Shown here piece by piece: positions 42,994-51,693 of a stretch of DNA of 64,000 nt. The position numbers and the translations under genes are program-made. Within the stretch, counting starts at the first letter, position 1; each line of letters starts with the position of its first letter. The stretch spans positions 186,001 through 250,000 of the forward strand of contig NZ_FOXD01000001.1 in NCBI RefSeq assembly GCF_900115625.1, given 5' to 3'. The DNA is from Salibacterium halotolerans. Its GTDB lineage: Bacteria > Bacillota > Bacilli > Bacillales > Marinococcaceae. The notes below the pieces were generated by a model. It did not search any database and was not told where the DNA came from. It worked only from the letters and a program-made list of their open reading frames with translations.

Positions 42994-43791
42994 ATGAATA
43001 CTGTCATTGAGGCTGCCCTGGAGGCAGGAGAGACTGTAATGGAGATATACAATAAAGACTTCGACGTGGAGTACAAGGAAGACGATTCCCCCCTGACGAT
43101 TGCCGATCAGCATGCGAATCAGCTGATTACAGATGTTTTGAACCGCGCATTTCCGGATATACCGGTGTTAAGCGAGGAAGGTCAGCCTCTATCCTATGAA
43201 GAAAGAGCGGCGTGGAACACGTTCTTTCTCGTGGACCCGCTCGATGGAACGAAAGAATTCATCAAGAAGAACGGCGAATTCACCGTTAATATCGCCAGGG
43301 TGGAGAATGGTCGTCCGGTGTTCGGCGTCATTTATGCGCCGGCTCTTGATCTTCTGTATATCGGAGACCAGGAAAAAGGAGCGGTGAAAGTGGAGAATGC
43401 CGCCGCTTTAAAGAAAGACACGTCAGATTGGTACCACGCAGGGGTGAAACTGCCGCTTTCCTCTGACTTCGAGGATACGATACGCGTTATTGCAAGCCGC
43501 TCGCATATGTCGAAGGAAACCAAGGAGTTCATCGATCAGCTGAAAAGTACCGGTGAACAGGTGGAAACTGTTTCAACGGGGAGCTCTCTGAAGCTCTGTT
43601 TAATCGCAGAAGGAAACGCTCAGTTTTACCCCCGTTTTGCGCCGACGATGGAATGGGACACCGGTGCCGGGCAGGCCATCGTGGAAGCCGCCGGAGGATC
43701 CGTCCGGATCGCGGGAACGGATGAAACGCTGAATTATAATAAAAAAGACCTGCACAACCCTTGGTTTCTCGCGGAAACAGGTGAAGAATAA
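42994..43791 (+). CDS. cysQ: 3'(2'),5'-bisphosphate nucleotidase
   Basis: A 265-aa inositol-monophosphatase-fold enzyme that hydrolyses PAP (and PAPS) to AMP. Metal-site motifs are LSEEG (about residue 66), LVDPLDGTKEFI (about residue 85) and TMEWDTGAG (about residue 217). It is 18 bp after the sulfotransferase gene with RBS AAAGGAGA. Removing PAP prevents product inhibition of the sulfotransferase, so the two act together. Confidence 0.93.
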   Translation: MNTVIEAALEAGETVMEIYNKDFDVEYKEDDSPLTIADQHANQLITDVLNRAFPDIPVLSEEGQPLSYEERAAWNTFFLVDPLDGTKEFIKKNGEFTVNIARVENGRPVFGVIYAPALDLLYIGDQEKGAVKVENAAALKKDTSDWYHAGVKLPLSSDFEDTIRVIASRSHMSKETKEFIDQLKSTGEQVETVSTGSSLKLCLIAEGNAQFYPRFAPTMEWDTGAGQAIVEAAGGSVRIAGTDETLNYNKKDLHNPWFLAETGEE

Positions 43792-43829
43792 CGCGGAGAC
43801 AACAAAAACTCAGGAAAGGAGTGCCGTAT

Positions 43830-44825
43830 ATGGAGGACACTTTGCAGTGGGGCATCATCGGAGGAGCCAAAATAGCGATGGAGGCTTTTCTGCCGGCATT
43901 ACATAGAGCCCCGGAAGGAGAAATACGAGCTGTTGCCAGCCGGTCCGGTTCGGCCGAACAATTTGAAGATGTTCCGGTCTTTTACGGGACATACGAAGAA
44001 CTGCTGGATGACGAGTTGATAGATGCCGTTTATATTGCGCTCCCCAATGCCCTTCACGCCGAGTGGGCCGGCAAGGCGATGGAGAAGGGGAAGCATGTGC
44101 TTCTTGAAAAGCCCGCCGGTATTACGGCCGACGAAGTACGGCAGATGAAGGAGACGGCGGAGCAGTATCAGGTTGTGCTGATGGAGGCGTTTATGCATCA
44201 GTTTCACAAACAGCATGATGTCGTGAAAAAAGTGCTCCAGTCCCACAAACTGGGGGAATGGAAATTTTACCGGGCTCATTTTTCGTTTCAGATTCAGGAT
44301 GAAGCCAACATCCGCCTGGACAAGACGCTTGGCGGAGGAGCGCTCTACGATATTGGCTGTTACGGCATTCACACGATGAATCAGCTTCTCGGATGGAAGC
44401 CGGAAAAAGTGACGACAAGAGGCCGCACCTACAGAAACGGCGGCGTAGATCTGATGGCCGTGGCACTGTTTGAAGATGGAAGCGGACGCATCGGAGAAGT
44501 CCTTGCAGGCTTTGACCTTCCTTCGTCGAACCGGTATGAAATCATCTGCGAAAACGGCACCATCCAGGTGGAAGACGCTTACCGTCCGGATAAATCGGCA
44601 AACGGCTGCGGAACGATTATTGTGAAAGATAAAGCAGGGCAGGTCGTCTCTTCGGTCAACGTGAAGGATGACGCCTACAAAAATGAAATCGACCATTTTC
44701 AGCAGTGTATCCGGGAAGAAGTACAGCCCCGTTATACAATGGAAGATTCCAAAGACGTCAACGTCCTGGTGGAGTCCGCTTACCAGGCACTGCGGACCCA
44801 GAAGAAATCAAATATTCGTTACTGA
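43830..44825 (+). CDS. Gfo/Idh/MocA-family dehydrogenase
   Basis: A 331-aa NAD(P)-dependent oxidoreductase. The Rossmann start is WGIIGGAKIA, the EKPAGIT motif carries the catalytic Lys (about residue 94), and GGGALYDIGCYGIHTMN provides the Asp/His pair. It resembles trans-1,2-dihydrobenzenediol/sugar dehydrogenases. ATG 43830 follows AAAGGAG at 8 bp. It ends the sulfotransferase-cysQ operon, suggesting that a sugar or polyol is the sulfated or oxidised compound. It is not closely similar to the Gfo/Idh protein at 22098. Confidence 0.88.
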   Translation: MEDTLQWGIIGGAKIAMEAFLPALHRAPEGEIRAVASRSGSAEQFEDVPVFYGTYEELLDDELIDAVYIALPNALHAEWAGKAMEKGKHVLLEKPAGITADEVRQMKETAEQYQVVLMEAFMHQFHKQHDVVKKVLQSHKLGEWKFYRAHFSFQIQDEANIRLDKTLGGGALYDIGCYGIHTMNQLLGWKPEKVTTRGRTYRNGGVDLMAVALFEDGSGRIGEVLAGFDLPSSNRYEIICENGTIQVEDAYRPDKSANGCGTIIVKDKAGQVVSSVNVKDDAYKNEIDHFQQCIREEVQPRYTMEDSKDVNVLVESAYQALRTQKKSNIRY

Positions 44826-44835
44826 TAAGATCTGT

Positions 44836-44876
44836 AAAAGGGGATGTCCGGCTGCATAGGGACATCCCCTTTTTTA
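44836..44876 (+). terminator. Terminator of the sulfotransferase operon
   Basis: AAAAGGGGATGTCC (44836-44849) and GGACATCCCCTTTT (44860-44873) form a perfect 14-bp stem followed by T. Confidence 0.9.
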
Positions 44877-45021
44877 AGCGAAGTGTTTTGATAAGCGTTA
44901 TATGATGCACAAAAGAGCGGGGTGGGTCAGGGCAGGGAGTTTATTTAGAAAATAATGGAAGTGTACCGATTCATCCATCATGAAGGCCTTCTCTTGTTTT
45001 TAATTTCAACAGGGGAGATGT

Positions 45022-45234
45022 ATGTTCAGTACAAATAAAGTTATTTCTTTTCAGAAGAGGGGAAGCTGCATTCTACCGTTAATCATGAAACAGATCAAGA
45101 GCGAAGAACAATTTCATTTATGGCTGGAGGAAGGCCCGGAGCAGGGAGCCGTCATGAAAGTCGAAGAAACGTCCACCCTGTACAAACTCCCAAAACATCC
45201 CTCTGCTCAATTGCAGGAATTATTGAAAGAATGA
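45022..45234 (+). CDS. Hypothetical 70-aa protein
   Basis: Unrecognised small soluble protein of 70 aa, with an acidic centre (LWLEEGPEQGAVMKVEE) and no membrane segment. RBS CAGGGGAG is well placed before ATG 45022, and codon use looks like neighbouring genes. The sequence is isolated between a terminator and the toxin locus. The following stretch 45235-45479 holds no supported gene. Confidence 0.45.
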   Translation: MFSTNKVISFQKRGSCILPLIMKQIKSEEQFHLWLEEGPEQGAVMKVEETSTLYKLPKHPSAQLQELLKE

Positions 45235-45479
45235 TGTGAAATTGTTCCGATGTTACCGAGTAAAAATAAAACCGATGGCGGACAGCAGCGGATATCAACG
45301 AGCCTGTGAGACCGCCTGCAGAATCCATATCATCAGTGGTTGAAAAAGCCGGGCGCCTAAAGTCATAGGGCTACCGGTCATTTTATGCCAATCTTTGTAT
45401 AGAGGAATCGAATCCCTGCCAACCAACAATTCCCTTTAGGAAAAATAACCCAATACCTTTTCAGCTAATTTTGGAATAA

Positions 45480-45508
45480 TTAACAATTTTAACGAAATGA
45501 CTATAATT
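45480..45508 (+). promoter_or_regulatory. Promoter of the toxin mRNA
   Basis: TTAACA (45480-45485) and TATAAT (45503-45508) are separated by 17 bp, an almost ideal sigma-A promoter. A second -10-like TATACT lies at 45514. The transcript would start near 45515 and cover the toxin ORF. Confidence 0.65.
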
Positions 45509-45539
45509 TATGGTATACTAAAAGTGCTAATCCTTCTTC

Positions 45540-45678
45540 GCAGAATGAGTGATCCTCTGGCAGGAGGAGGTGATTTCGGTGAGTCCGTTTGAAGCATTAA
45601 ACCTGATGGTAAGCTTTGGTATGCTGATAGCGGTTCTGGTTACACGAAGAGACTAATTCTGTATTACACTCATTCTGC
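45540..45678 (+). repeat. Long-range 12-bp inverted repeat flanking the toxin ORF
   Basis: GCAGAATGAGTG (45540-45551) and CACTCATTCTGC (45667-45678) are perfect complements. One lies in the 5' leader 10 bp before the Shine-Dalgarno, the other in the 3' UTR. Pairing would circularise the mRNA and could keep it translationally inactive, as in known type I toxin messages. Confidence 0.7.
45579..45656 (+). CDS. Holin-like type I toxin peptide (Hol_Tox family)
   Basis: A 25-aa peptide that starts MSPFEALNLMVSFGML and ends RRD, with one hydrophobic helix and a charged tail. This matches the putative holin-like toxins (Hol_Tox) of Bacilli in length and in the FEAL-LM-SFG pattern. GTG 45579 lies 8 bp after AGGAGGAGG. 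Its own promoter, a terminator, a flanking inverted repeat and a convergent antisense promoter surround it. It probably inserts into the membrane when freed from antisense control. Confidence 0.72.
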   Translation: MSPFEALNLMVSFGMLIAVLVTRRD

Positions 45679-45730
45679 TTTTCCGCCCGGGGTGTTAGGG
45701 CACCTCGGCTTTTTTCTATCTTTTCGCACA
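45640..45730 (-). ncRNA. Predicted antisense antitoxin RNA (extent uncertain)
   Basis: The minus-strand promoter at 45737-45765 would start an RNA near 45730 that runs leftward through the toxin terminator and 3' UTR. It would be fully complementary to the toxin mRNA there, and to one arm of the long-range repeat. Its 3' end could not be placed; the given left end is a minimum guess. Confidence 0.42.
45685..45716 (+). terminator. Terminator of the toxin mRNA
   Basis: A nine-pair stem with one bulged C (45685-45694 with 45701-45709) is followed by TTTTTT. Confidence 0.75.
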
Positions 45731-45736
45731 ATTCCG

Positions 45737-45765
45737 ATTATATCGTGTATCCTAATGAACTGCAA
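45737..45765 (-). promoter_or_regulatory. Convergent promoter for antisense RNA
   Basis: On the minus strand TTGCAG (complement of 45760-45765) and TATAAT (complement of 45737-45742) are separated by exactly 17 bp. No ORF with an RBS follows it leftward, which fits a small RNA promoter opposing the toxin gene. Confidence 0.6.
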
Positions 45766-45835
45766 CCTTTTTTTAAGAGATGATCCATTTATTATTGCAA
45801 TGTAAGTAAAAGGCTTCTGTTATTTCAGTAATGTC

Positions 45836-46206
45836 CTAATAAAGTTTTATAATATCTTGAAGGTAAGACATTGTTAAATGGAGTACATACATCCCCATAC
45901 TGATTTCCTTTAGTATCCGGCAAAACATAATGTCAAAACCGTTGTCCCATAACTTTGATGCTTCCAAATTAACATCTTCTTTAGTAAATCCATCTGGAGC
46001 TGTCGCCCTTTCATTTTCAATTATGGTTTTCACTTCAATGACTTTAGGATGAAGTTGGTTCCATAACTCTGACATGACATCCGTTGCTTTTTAATCATCC
46101 GATTTCTCAATAAAATACTCCAATAACCGAAGGATCATTGTTTTTTGTGATATGTCATCCATAGTGCTCCAAGTTCAGCAGAACTCATTTTAGGCTTTTC
46201 AACCAT
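45836..46206 (-). pseudogene. DUF3231-family remnant
   Basis: From ATG 46206 the frame reads MVEKPKMSSAELGALWMTYH and stops; after a -1 shift in an A-run (near 46140-46147) it continues MILRLLEYFIEKSDD, meets a TAA, and then continues in frame as KATDVMSELWNQ and EDVNLEASKLWDNGFDIMF to the stop at 45836. The pieces follow the DUF3231 order, but the family has about 330 residues. The gene is therefore frameshifted, interrupted and short. The gap 46207-46399 shows nothing supported. Confidence 0.72.
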
Positions 46207-46399
46207 TGAAACATTACCTCCCAGTATTTTGCGTATTTTTCCACCGTAAATAGCATCCCTATTTTCCATGGGGGTATGCATATACCTGCAGTACGAGGAA
46301 ACAGGGAGGTTTATTCAATTAAATGGCCCGATTGCGGCATATCTTTATTATTAAAGAAGTGACTTTATTGTCACTCTACAATGTAATCCGTGTTTTTAT

Positions 46400-46999
46400 T
46401 TATTTAAACCATCCCTTTTCTCTGAACTTGGAAATGGCTTCGATACGGTTACTCACCTCCAGTTTGTCCAATATAACAGAAACATAGTTACGTACCGTAC
46501 CTGTCTTAATAAACAGCGTATCTGCTATTTCTTTTGTCGTTTTACCGTCGGCAATCTGTTGTATGATTTGTACTTCCCTTTCCGTCAATGGATTCTGCTC
46601 TTCATAAGCCATATCCATGAGCTCCGGAGCGTACACTCTCCGCCCGTTCATGATAGAGCGGATGGAGCTTGGCAGATCTTCGCTTGGACTGTCTTTTAGT
46701 AAATAACCATTCACGCCGGCTTTACGTGCTCTTTCAAAATAGCCGGTTCTGGCAAATGTCGTGAGCACAATCACTTTGCAGGGGTGGTCTTTCAATTCCA
46801 TGGCCGCGTCCAATCCGTTTTTTACCGGCATTTCAATATCCATGATGCATACGTCGGGATCCTGTTCTTTCACGAGCTGAAGTGCTTCTTCGCCGTTGGC
46901 TGCCCTGCCCGCCACTTCCATATCCGTTTCTAAATTCAAGAGAGAGGCAAGCGCGCCAAGCAGCATCTGCTGATCCTCAGCAATTACAATTCGTATCAT
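46400..46999 (-). CDS. desR: Response regulator DesR
   Basis: A 199-aa NarL/LuxR-type response regulator. The phospho-acceptor Asp is in DVCIMDIEMP (Asp54 region), and the C-terminal HTH includes LTEREVQIIQQIADGKTTKE and IADTLFIKTGTVRNYVSVIL. It overlaps desK by 4 bp and lies in the des-desK-desR order known from Bacillus, where DesR activates the desaturase gene on cooling. Candidate binding sites lie upstream of des. Confidence 0.9.
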   Translation of the reverse strand: MIRIVIAEDQQMLLGALASLLNLETDMEVAGRAANGEEALQLVKEQDPDVCIMDIEMPVKNGLDAAMELKDHPCKVIVLTTFARTGYFERARKAGVNGYLLKDSPSEDLPSSIRSIMNGRRVYAPELMDMAYEEQNPLTEREVQIIQQIADGKTTKEIADTLFIKTGTVRNYVSVILDKLEVSNRIEAISKFREKGWFK

Positions 47000-48138
47000 A
47001 AAGATTCCCCCTGTGTCGGCGTCTGAATGACAAATGGAACGCTTATCGTCAACGTTAATCCGTGGTTTGATTCATATTTCAGGCTTCCATTTACAAAATC
47101 CAGACGCTCTTTCATGCCCTGCAGCCCGCTTTCATTAACGGAATATCCATCCGGATCAAGCATTCCCTTCCCATTATCCCGGACGGTCATGACCACTTCA
47201 AATGACTCCTGTAAAAAGGAAATAGAGCAGGTGTCCGCCTGACTGTGTTTGACAACATTCGTCACGGCTTCTTTCAAACACATGCTCAGCACATTTTCAC
47301 TTAATACAGGCATATTTATGACTTCCGGCGGTTCTCCTTCGAGGTAAAAAGCAATGTCCGACGCTTTCAAAATTTCCCGGACGTGGTGTATTTCATCTTT
47401 CAGCTTGGTGCCTTTCATGTCTGATACGATCTCGCGTACTTCCTTTAACGCGGTTCGTGCTGTCTGATGAATATCCCCGATTTCGGTTTTGGCATCTTCC
47501 GGGTTAATATCTATCAGTTTTTGCGAAAGGTCACTTTTGAATCCAATGAGTGACAGCTTCTGTCCCAGTGTATCATGCAAATCCCGCGCAATCCGCTGGC
47601 GTTCTTCCACGACCATAAGCTGCGATATCCTCTCGTTTGCGTCTTCGAGTTCGCTTTCCAATTCTTCGCGCTTGTTGCGGTTATAGATGTTAACGGGGAG
47701 CAGGATGATACCAATCACACTGATCACAATAAAGGGAAGCTGCATCATGAAGGCTTCCCTCTGCATAAAAAAAGCGGCAGTAATGGCAGCATTGGCCGTA
47801 ACAATATGAACGACATACAGCGTGATAAAGCCTGCTTTATTTCGTATGTTTCCAATAAAAAAGGCGAGAAACAACGCAAAATAGACATAGCCGAAATACA
47901 TCGTCATCCCAATACTTATTATCATTTCTATACCAAACGATACATAAACCGTCCAGCCCTGTTTAATGAATGAGAGTCGGTAGGTTGTAAAAAACAGCGC
48001 AATCAATAAGATGCCTATAAAGACTTCAAACAGTCCGGAAGAGGTGATCACAAAATAAAAAGGAAGAAGACAAAATATGATCCAGGCATACAAGCTCAGC
48101 CCGGTATTTTTCGGGAAAATATGAAACCAGTTCTGCAA
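46996..48138 (-). CDS. desK: Membrane-fluidity sensor histidine kinase DesK
   Basis: A 380-aa kinase with about five transmembrane segments in the N-terminal 150 residues, a coiled-coil linker, the HisKA_3 site RIARDLHDTLGQKLSLIG (phospho-His) and a HATPase domain with NVVKHSQA and DNGKGM. TTG 48138 is chosen because AAAGGAGA lies 7 bp upstream; the frame extends 18 codons further without RBS. It senses bilayer order and phosphorylates or dephosphorylates DesR. Confidence 0.9.
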   Translation of the reverse strand: MQNWFHIFPKNTGLSLYAWIIFCLLPFYFVITSSGLFEVFIGILLIALFFTTYRLSFIKQGWTVYVSFGIEMIISIGMTMYFGYVYFALFLAFFIGNIRNKAGFITLYVVHIVTANAAITAAFFMQREAFMMQLPFIVISVIGIILLPVNIYNRNKREELESELEDANERISQLMVVEERQRIARDLHDTLGQKLSLIGFKSDLSQKLIDINPEDAKTEIGDIHQTARTALKEVREIVSDMKGTKLKDEIHHVREILKASDIAFYLEGEPPEVINMPVLSENVLSMCLKEAVTNVVKHSQADTCSISFLQESFEVVMTVRDNGKGMLDPDGYSVNESGLQGMKERLDFVNGSLKYESNHGLTLTISVPFVIQTPTQGESL

Positions 48139-48231
48139 TACGGCATCTCCTTTGGGACGTGTCTTGGTCTTTTCATTATAACAAAAAAACAAGGAAGCTC
48201 CCCGCAGCCATCAGCTTAGGGAACTCCCTGT

Positions 48232-49251
48232 TCAGTATGGTTGGTGCTTTTCTTTTTTCATAAATGGCTTCATGTCCCTGAAATGAATGAATGTCTTATT
48301 ATTCTCATCATACAAGCGGAACCGGATGGATTGTAAACTGGATGCCAGCGTGATGGTTGTCGCCTGTTGCAGTGGTGTTATCTGTTCATGCGTTTTTTCC
48401 AGGTTATAGTTGGGAATTCTCGGACTGAGATGGTGAACGTGATGAAAACCGATATTGCCCGACAGCCACTGTATGATTTTAGGAAGCTTGTAATAGGAAC
48501 TGCCATCTATCGCAGCTTTCACGAAATTCCATTCGCTTTCATTCTCGAAATAGGAATCCTCAAACTGATGCTGCACGTAAAAGAGCCAGATCCCGGCGGC
48601 ACCGGAAACATACAAAATAGGAAGCTGCACCATCAGAAAGGCCTGCCAGCCGATGGCCCATATCAGCAGGGCATAGATAGCCGCAATCGATCCATTGATC
48701 AGATACGTATTTCTTTTTTCCCTTTTTTTTGCCTGTTTATCATTAAATCGATTATCCAGCAGAAAAAGAAAAAGAGGACCTAATCCAAACATGACGAAAG
48801 GGTTGCGGTACAGCCGGTATTTTAATTTTTCCCAGGTCGGAGCCATGCGGTATTCACCCACCGTCATCATCCATATATCCCCGGTTCCGCGTTTATCTAA
48901 GTTTCCACTCGTGGCGTGGTGCACCGCATGTTTTTTTTTCCATTTTGCAAAGGCAAAGTGAGTGATCACACCGGTAATGGTGCCGACGATGCGGTTCATT
49001 TTATTGTTTTTAAAAAAAGAATCATGGGCACAGTCATGGAAAATAATAAAGATCCGAACGGCAAACGCTGCTGCGAGAACGGTTAAAGGGAGGCTCAGCC
49101 ATATCGAGACGGCGGTGCTTTGATAAGCGAGATACCAAAGCAGGAAAAAGGGAAGAATGGAATTAATGATTTGAATGATACTTGCTTTTATATTAGGTTG
49201 GGCAAAAGGTGACGCACTTTTTTTAAGTTCTGCCTGCTGCTGTTTACTCAA
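48232..49251 (-). CDS. des: Membrane acyl-lipid fatty acid desaturase
   Basis: A 339-aa membrane desaturase. The three histidine boxes are FHDCAHDSF (about residue 72), KKHAVHHATSG (about residue 108) and GFHHVHHLSP (about residue 272), separated by hydrophobic segments. It introduces a double bond into membrane phospholipid acyl chains to restore fluidity. It is followed on the minus strand by desK and desR. The upstream region holds repeated TGTCA/TGACA motifs that may be DesR sites. Confidence 0.93.
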   Translation of the reverse strand: MSKQQQAELKKSASPFAQPNIKASIIQIINSILPFFLLWYLAYQSTAVSIWLSLPLTVLAAAFAVRIFIIFHDCAHDSFFKNNKMNRIVGTITGVITHFAFAKWKKKHAVHHATSGNLDKRGTGDIWMMTVGEYRMAPTWEKLKYRLYRNPFVMFGLGPLFLFLLDNRFNDKQAKKREKRNTYLINGSIAAIYALLIWAIGWQAFLMVQLPILYVSGAAGIWLFYVQHQFEDSYFENESEWNFVKAAIDGSSYYKLPKIIQWLSGNIGFHHVHHLSPRIPNYNLEKTHEQITPLQQATTITLASSLQSIRFRLYDENNKTFIHFRDMKPFMKKEKHQPY

Positions 49252-49340
49252 ATAAGATGCCCCCGGAAGTCCAGTATTTTATATTCACGTAGTGTCAATA
49301 TAATCTACATCCTATCTTACAGACTGCACCATTTTAAGAT

Positions 49341-49380
49341 AAGACACAGATGTCACTGTTGGTATATGACAAGTGTCACG
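49341..49380 (-). promoter_or_regulatory. Putative DesR binding region upstream of des
   Basis: TGACAAGTGTCA (49367-49378) is a TGACA/TGTCA dyad, and GATGTCACTGT precedes it. It lies about 115 bp upstream of the des start. A TTGACA -35-like hexamer (minus strand, 49293-49298) is between them. Similar dyads bind DesR in Bacillus, but the match is by eye. Confidence 0.4.
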
Positions 49381-49545
49381 TATGTGTGCAAGGGTCCTCC
49401 TGCACTTGTATGTTATCCCCTCTTCTATAAGACAATACACTCTGTTTTTTCATAAAAAAATAATGCGGGAGCGGGTGCCAGGATCACGTTTATGATTTAT
49501 GTATGGTATTCTGTTAGTAGAACTGGGAGAAGGAGAGGGAGATAC

Positions 49546-50352
49546 ATGAAGTTTGATCTGCATATCCACCATTACCGCTGCGGACATGCGCGCGGGGATA
49601 TAGAAGATTATATTCAGGCGGCGCTGGACCGGGGGCTTGATGTTATCGGCATTTCCGATCATTCTCCGTATTTCGGCATGGAGGATGACCACCCTTATCC
49701 AGGCCTCACGATGGCCAAAAGTGATTTCGCAGGCTACGTGGAGGAAGTACAGCAGCTGAAAGAAAAATATAAAGACCGGATTGAGGTGCTTCTCGGGGTG
49801 GAATCCGATTATCTGGAAGCTTCAGCGCAGACGTATCAGAGTGTGTATGAAGCGTATTCCATGGATTATGTCATCGGGTCGGTCCATTTTGTGAACGGCA
49901 TTAATATCTTTAATAAGACCCGCTGGTTCGGTCTCGGAGAAAAAGAGATTCTCGATGTGAAAGAAGAATATTACCGGCTGATTGAAAAATCGGCCAAAAG
50001 CGGCATGTTTCAGGTTCTTGGTCATATTGATGCGATTAAAGGCTACTTCCCGGATATTTCCGACGTGCAGACGGATAAAGTCGATCAGGCACTTCGGACC
50101 ATCGGAGAAGAAGAAACAGCAATCGAAGTGAATACGTCGGGGAAAATGAAAGACTGCGGCGGCTGGTATCCATCCGATGACATTCTGGAACGGGCGCGCT
50201 ATTATAAAATTCCAATCACCCTTGGATCGGACAGCCATGACCCTGACCGGATCGGTGATGATCTCGAAAAGGTCCGGGACCACCTGAAAGCCATCGGCTA
50301 CAGACAGTGGTATTTTTTCCGCAACAAAAAACCGGTGGCTGTGCCGCTCTAA
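49546..50352 (+). CDS. PHP-domain histidinol-phosphatase-like protein
   Basis: A 268-aa PHP phosphoesterase. Metal motifs are FDLHIHHYRCGHA (residues 3-15), GISDHSPY (about residue 38), LLGVESDY and TLGSDSHDP near the C-terminus. It fits the HisJ/HisK histidinol-phosphatase family, the last phosphatase step in histidine synthesis, although no his genes are nearby. ATG 49546 follows AGGAGAGGGAG. A role on another phosphate ester is possible. Confidence 0.85.
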   Translation: MKFDLHIHHYRCGHARGDIEDYIQAALDRGLDVIGISDHSPYFGMEDDHPYPGLTMAKSDFAGYVEEVQQLKEKYKDRIEVLLGVESDYLEASAQTYQSVYEAYSMDYVIGSVHFVNGINIFNKTRWFGLGEKEILDVKEEYYRLIEKSAKSGMFQVLGHIDAIKGYFPDISDVQTDKVDQALRTIGEEETAIEVNTSGKMKDCGGWYPSDDILERARYYKIPITLGSDSHDPDRIGDDLEKVRDHLKAIGYRQWYFFRNKKPVAVPL

Positions 50353-50450
50353 ATGGTTAAAGTATACAAGGCAGCAACTTTTTTTGAGTGATTCTGCTTC
50401 ATGACATATCGTTCCCCGTCTTTAATAATGAAAGAAAGGGGGACTCGGCG

Positions 50451-51611
50451 ATGAATGAAAATACGGCGTACACGAACCAGACCATTTCCGTCGAACCACG
50501 GCAGGAAGGTATCCTATCAGGACTTACGTTTGCATTGAAAGATGTCATTGCCGTAAATGGCGTCGTGAACGGCGCCGGACATCCAAAATGGCGGCGCAGG
50601 GCAGCGCCGGCGGCTGACCATGCCGCCGTTGTCCGCAGGCTTCTTGAAAACGGAGCGGCCTTACGGGGCATGACGATTACCGATGAATTGATGTACAGCC
50701 TGAACGGCGAAAATATTCACGACGGAACCCCGCTTAACCCGAAGGCACCGGACCGGATTCCAGGCGGCTCATCCAGCGGCTCTGCATCCGCCGCTGCAGC
50801 TGGTGACGTTGATATTGGTGTAGGAACAGACACCGGAGGATCGATCCGCATCCCGTCTTCTTACTGCGGTTTATTCGGTATGCGCCCCTCCCACGGAGCA
50901 CTGGACATGACAGGGGTTATACCGCTCGCCGCAAGCTTTGACACGATAGGGTGGATGACATCCGATATGGAAACGATGCAGCGCGCGGGTGACGCGCTGC
51001 TTCCTGATACTGCAGGGAGCGGTGCATTCATCCGCCTGCTTCTGCCATGCGAAGCATGGGAGCTTGCCGAAGAAAGCACCCGCAATGCCTGTGATGATCT
51101 GCTTCATTTCATGAAACAGAAAGTGGATCACGTGGAAACGGAGAATATTTCAGATAACGGACTGCAGTCATGGGCGGAAACATTCCGGGTGATGCAGGGG
51201 ATCGAAATCTGGAAAGAGCACGGCGTCTGGGTGCAGCAGGAGAATCCGGTATTCGGCCCCGGGATCGCCGAACGATTTCAGTGGGCATCGTCTCTTGATG
51301 TATCCCGGTACAGCGATATCAAACGGCAACGGGAGGCTGCAGCCCGTCTTTTGAATGCAAAGCTTGGACATCATACGATTATGGCTGTTCCCACGTCCAT
51401 GGGGCCTGCTCCGCAACGAGACATGCCGTCTGAGATGGATGAACAGCGGCGCCGGGTCAATTTGCAGCTTACCTCTATAGCAGGTCTGGGGGGTCTGCCG
51501 CAGGCGAATGTTCCGCTGCAGAACAACGAAGGACTGCCGGTCGGACTGTCTTTTATCGCAGGTCGGTTTCAGGATAAGGCCCTGCTGCGGCATGTGACCG
51601 ATATGATTTAA
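50451..51611 (+). CDS. Amidase signature family hydrolase
   Basis: A 386-aa amidase. The Ser-cisSer-Lys triad is visible: Lys in FALKDVIAV (about residue 30), cis-Ser in GGSSSGSASAAAAGDVD (about residue 105) and the nucleophile Ser in TDTGGSIRIPSS (about residue 130). It is on the short side for the family and lacks a signal peptide. ATG 50451 follows AAAGGGGGA. Amide substrate unknown. The next gene is a regulator with its own operator, so it is probably not part of the diacid operon. Confidence 0.87.
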   Translation: MNENTAYTNQTISVEPRQEGILSGLTFALKDVIAVNGVVNGAGHPKWRRRAAPAADHAAVVRRLLENGAALRGMTITDELMYSLNGENIHDGTPLNPKAPDRIPGGSSSGSASAAAAGDVDIGVGTDTGGSIRIPSSYCGLFGMRPSHGALDMTGVIPLAASFDTIGWMTSDMETMQRAGDALLPDTAGSGAFIRLLLPCEAWELAEESTRNACDDLLHFMKQKVDHVETENISDNGLQSWAETFRVMQGIEIWKEHGVWVQQENPVFGPGIAERFQWASSLDVSRYSDIKRQREAAARLLNAKLGHHTIMAVPTSMGPAPQRDMPSEMDEQRRRVNLQLTSIAGLGGLPQANVPLQNNEGLPVGLSFIAGRFQDKALLRHVTDMI

Positions 51612-51662
51612 ATAATAAAACACATTGACAGGATAACCAAAAAAACTTATTATAAAGTTAAA

Positions 51663-51679
51663 TGATATATCAGATATCA
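51663..51679 (+). promoter_or_regulatory. Palindromic operator before GntR gene
   Basis: TGATAT (51663-51668) and ATATCA (51674-51679) form an inverted repeat with 5-bp spacer, overlapping the palindrome TGATATATCA. It lies 14 bp before the GntR start, as expected for autoregulation by FCD-type GntR proteins. Confidence 0.5.
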
Positions 51680-51693
51680 AGAAGGTGAAAGCA

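Noticed and set aside
45400-45430. tRNA T-arm-like sequence (ATCGAATCC)
   Set aside because: The flanking bases do not form a proper 5-bp T-stem, and no acceptor, D or anticodon arm is found around it.
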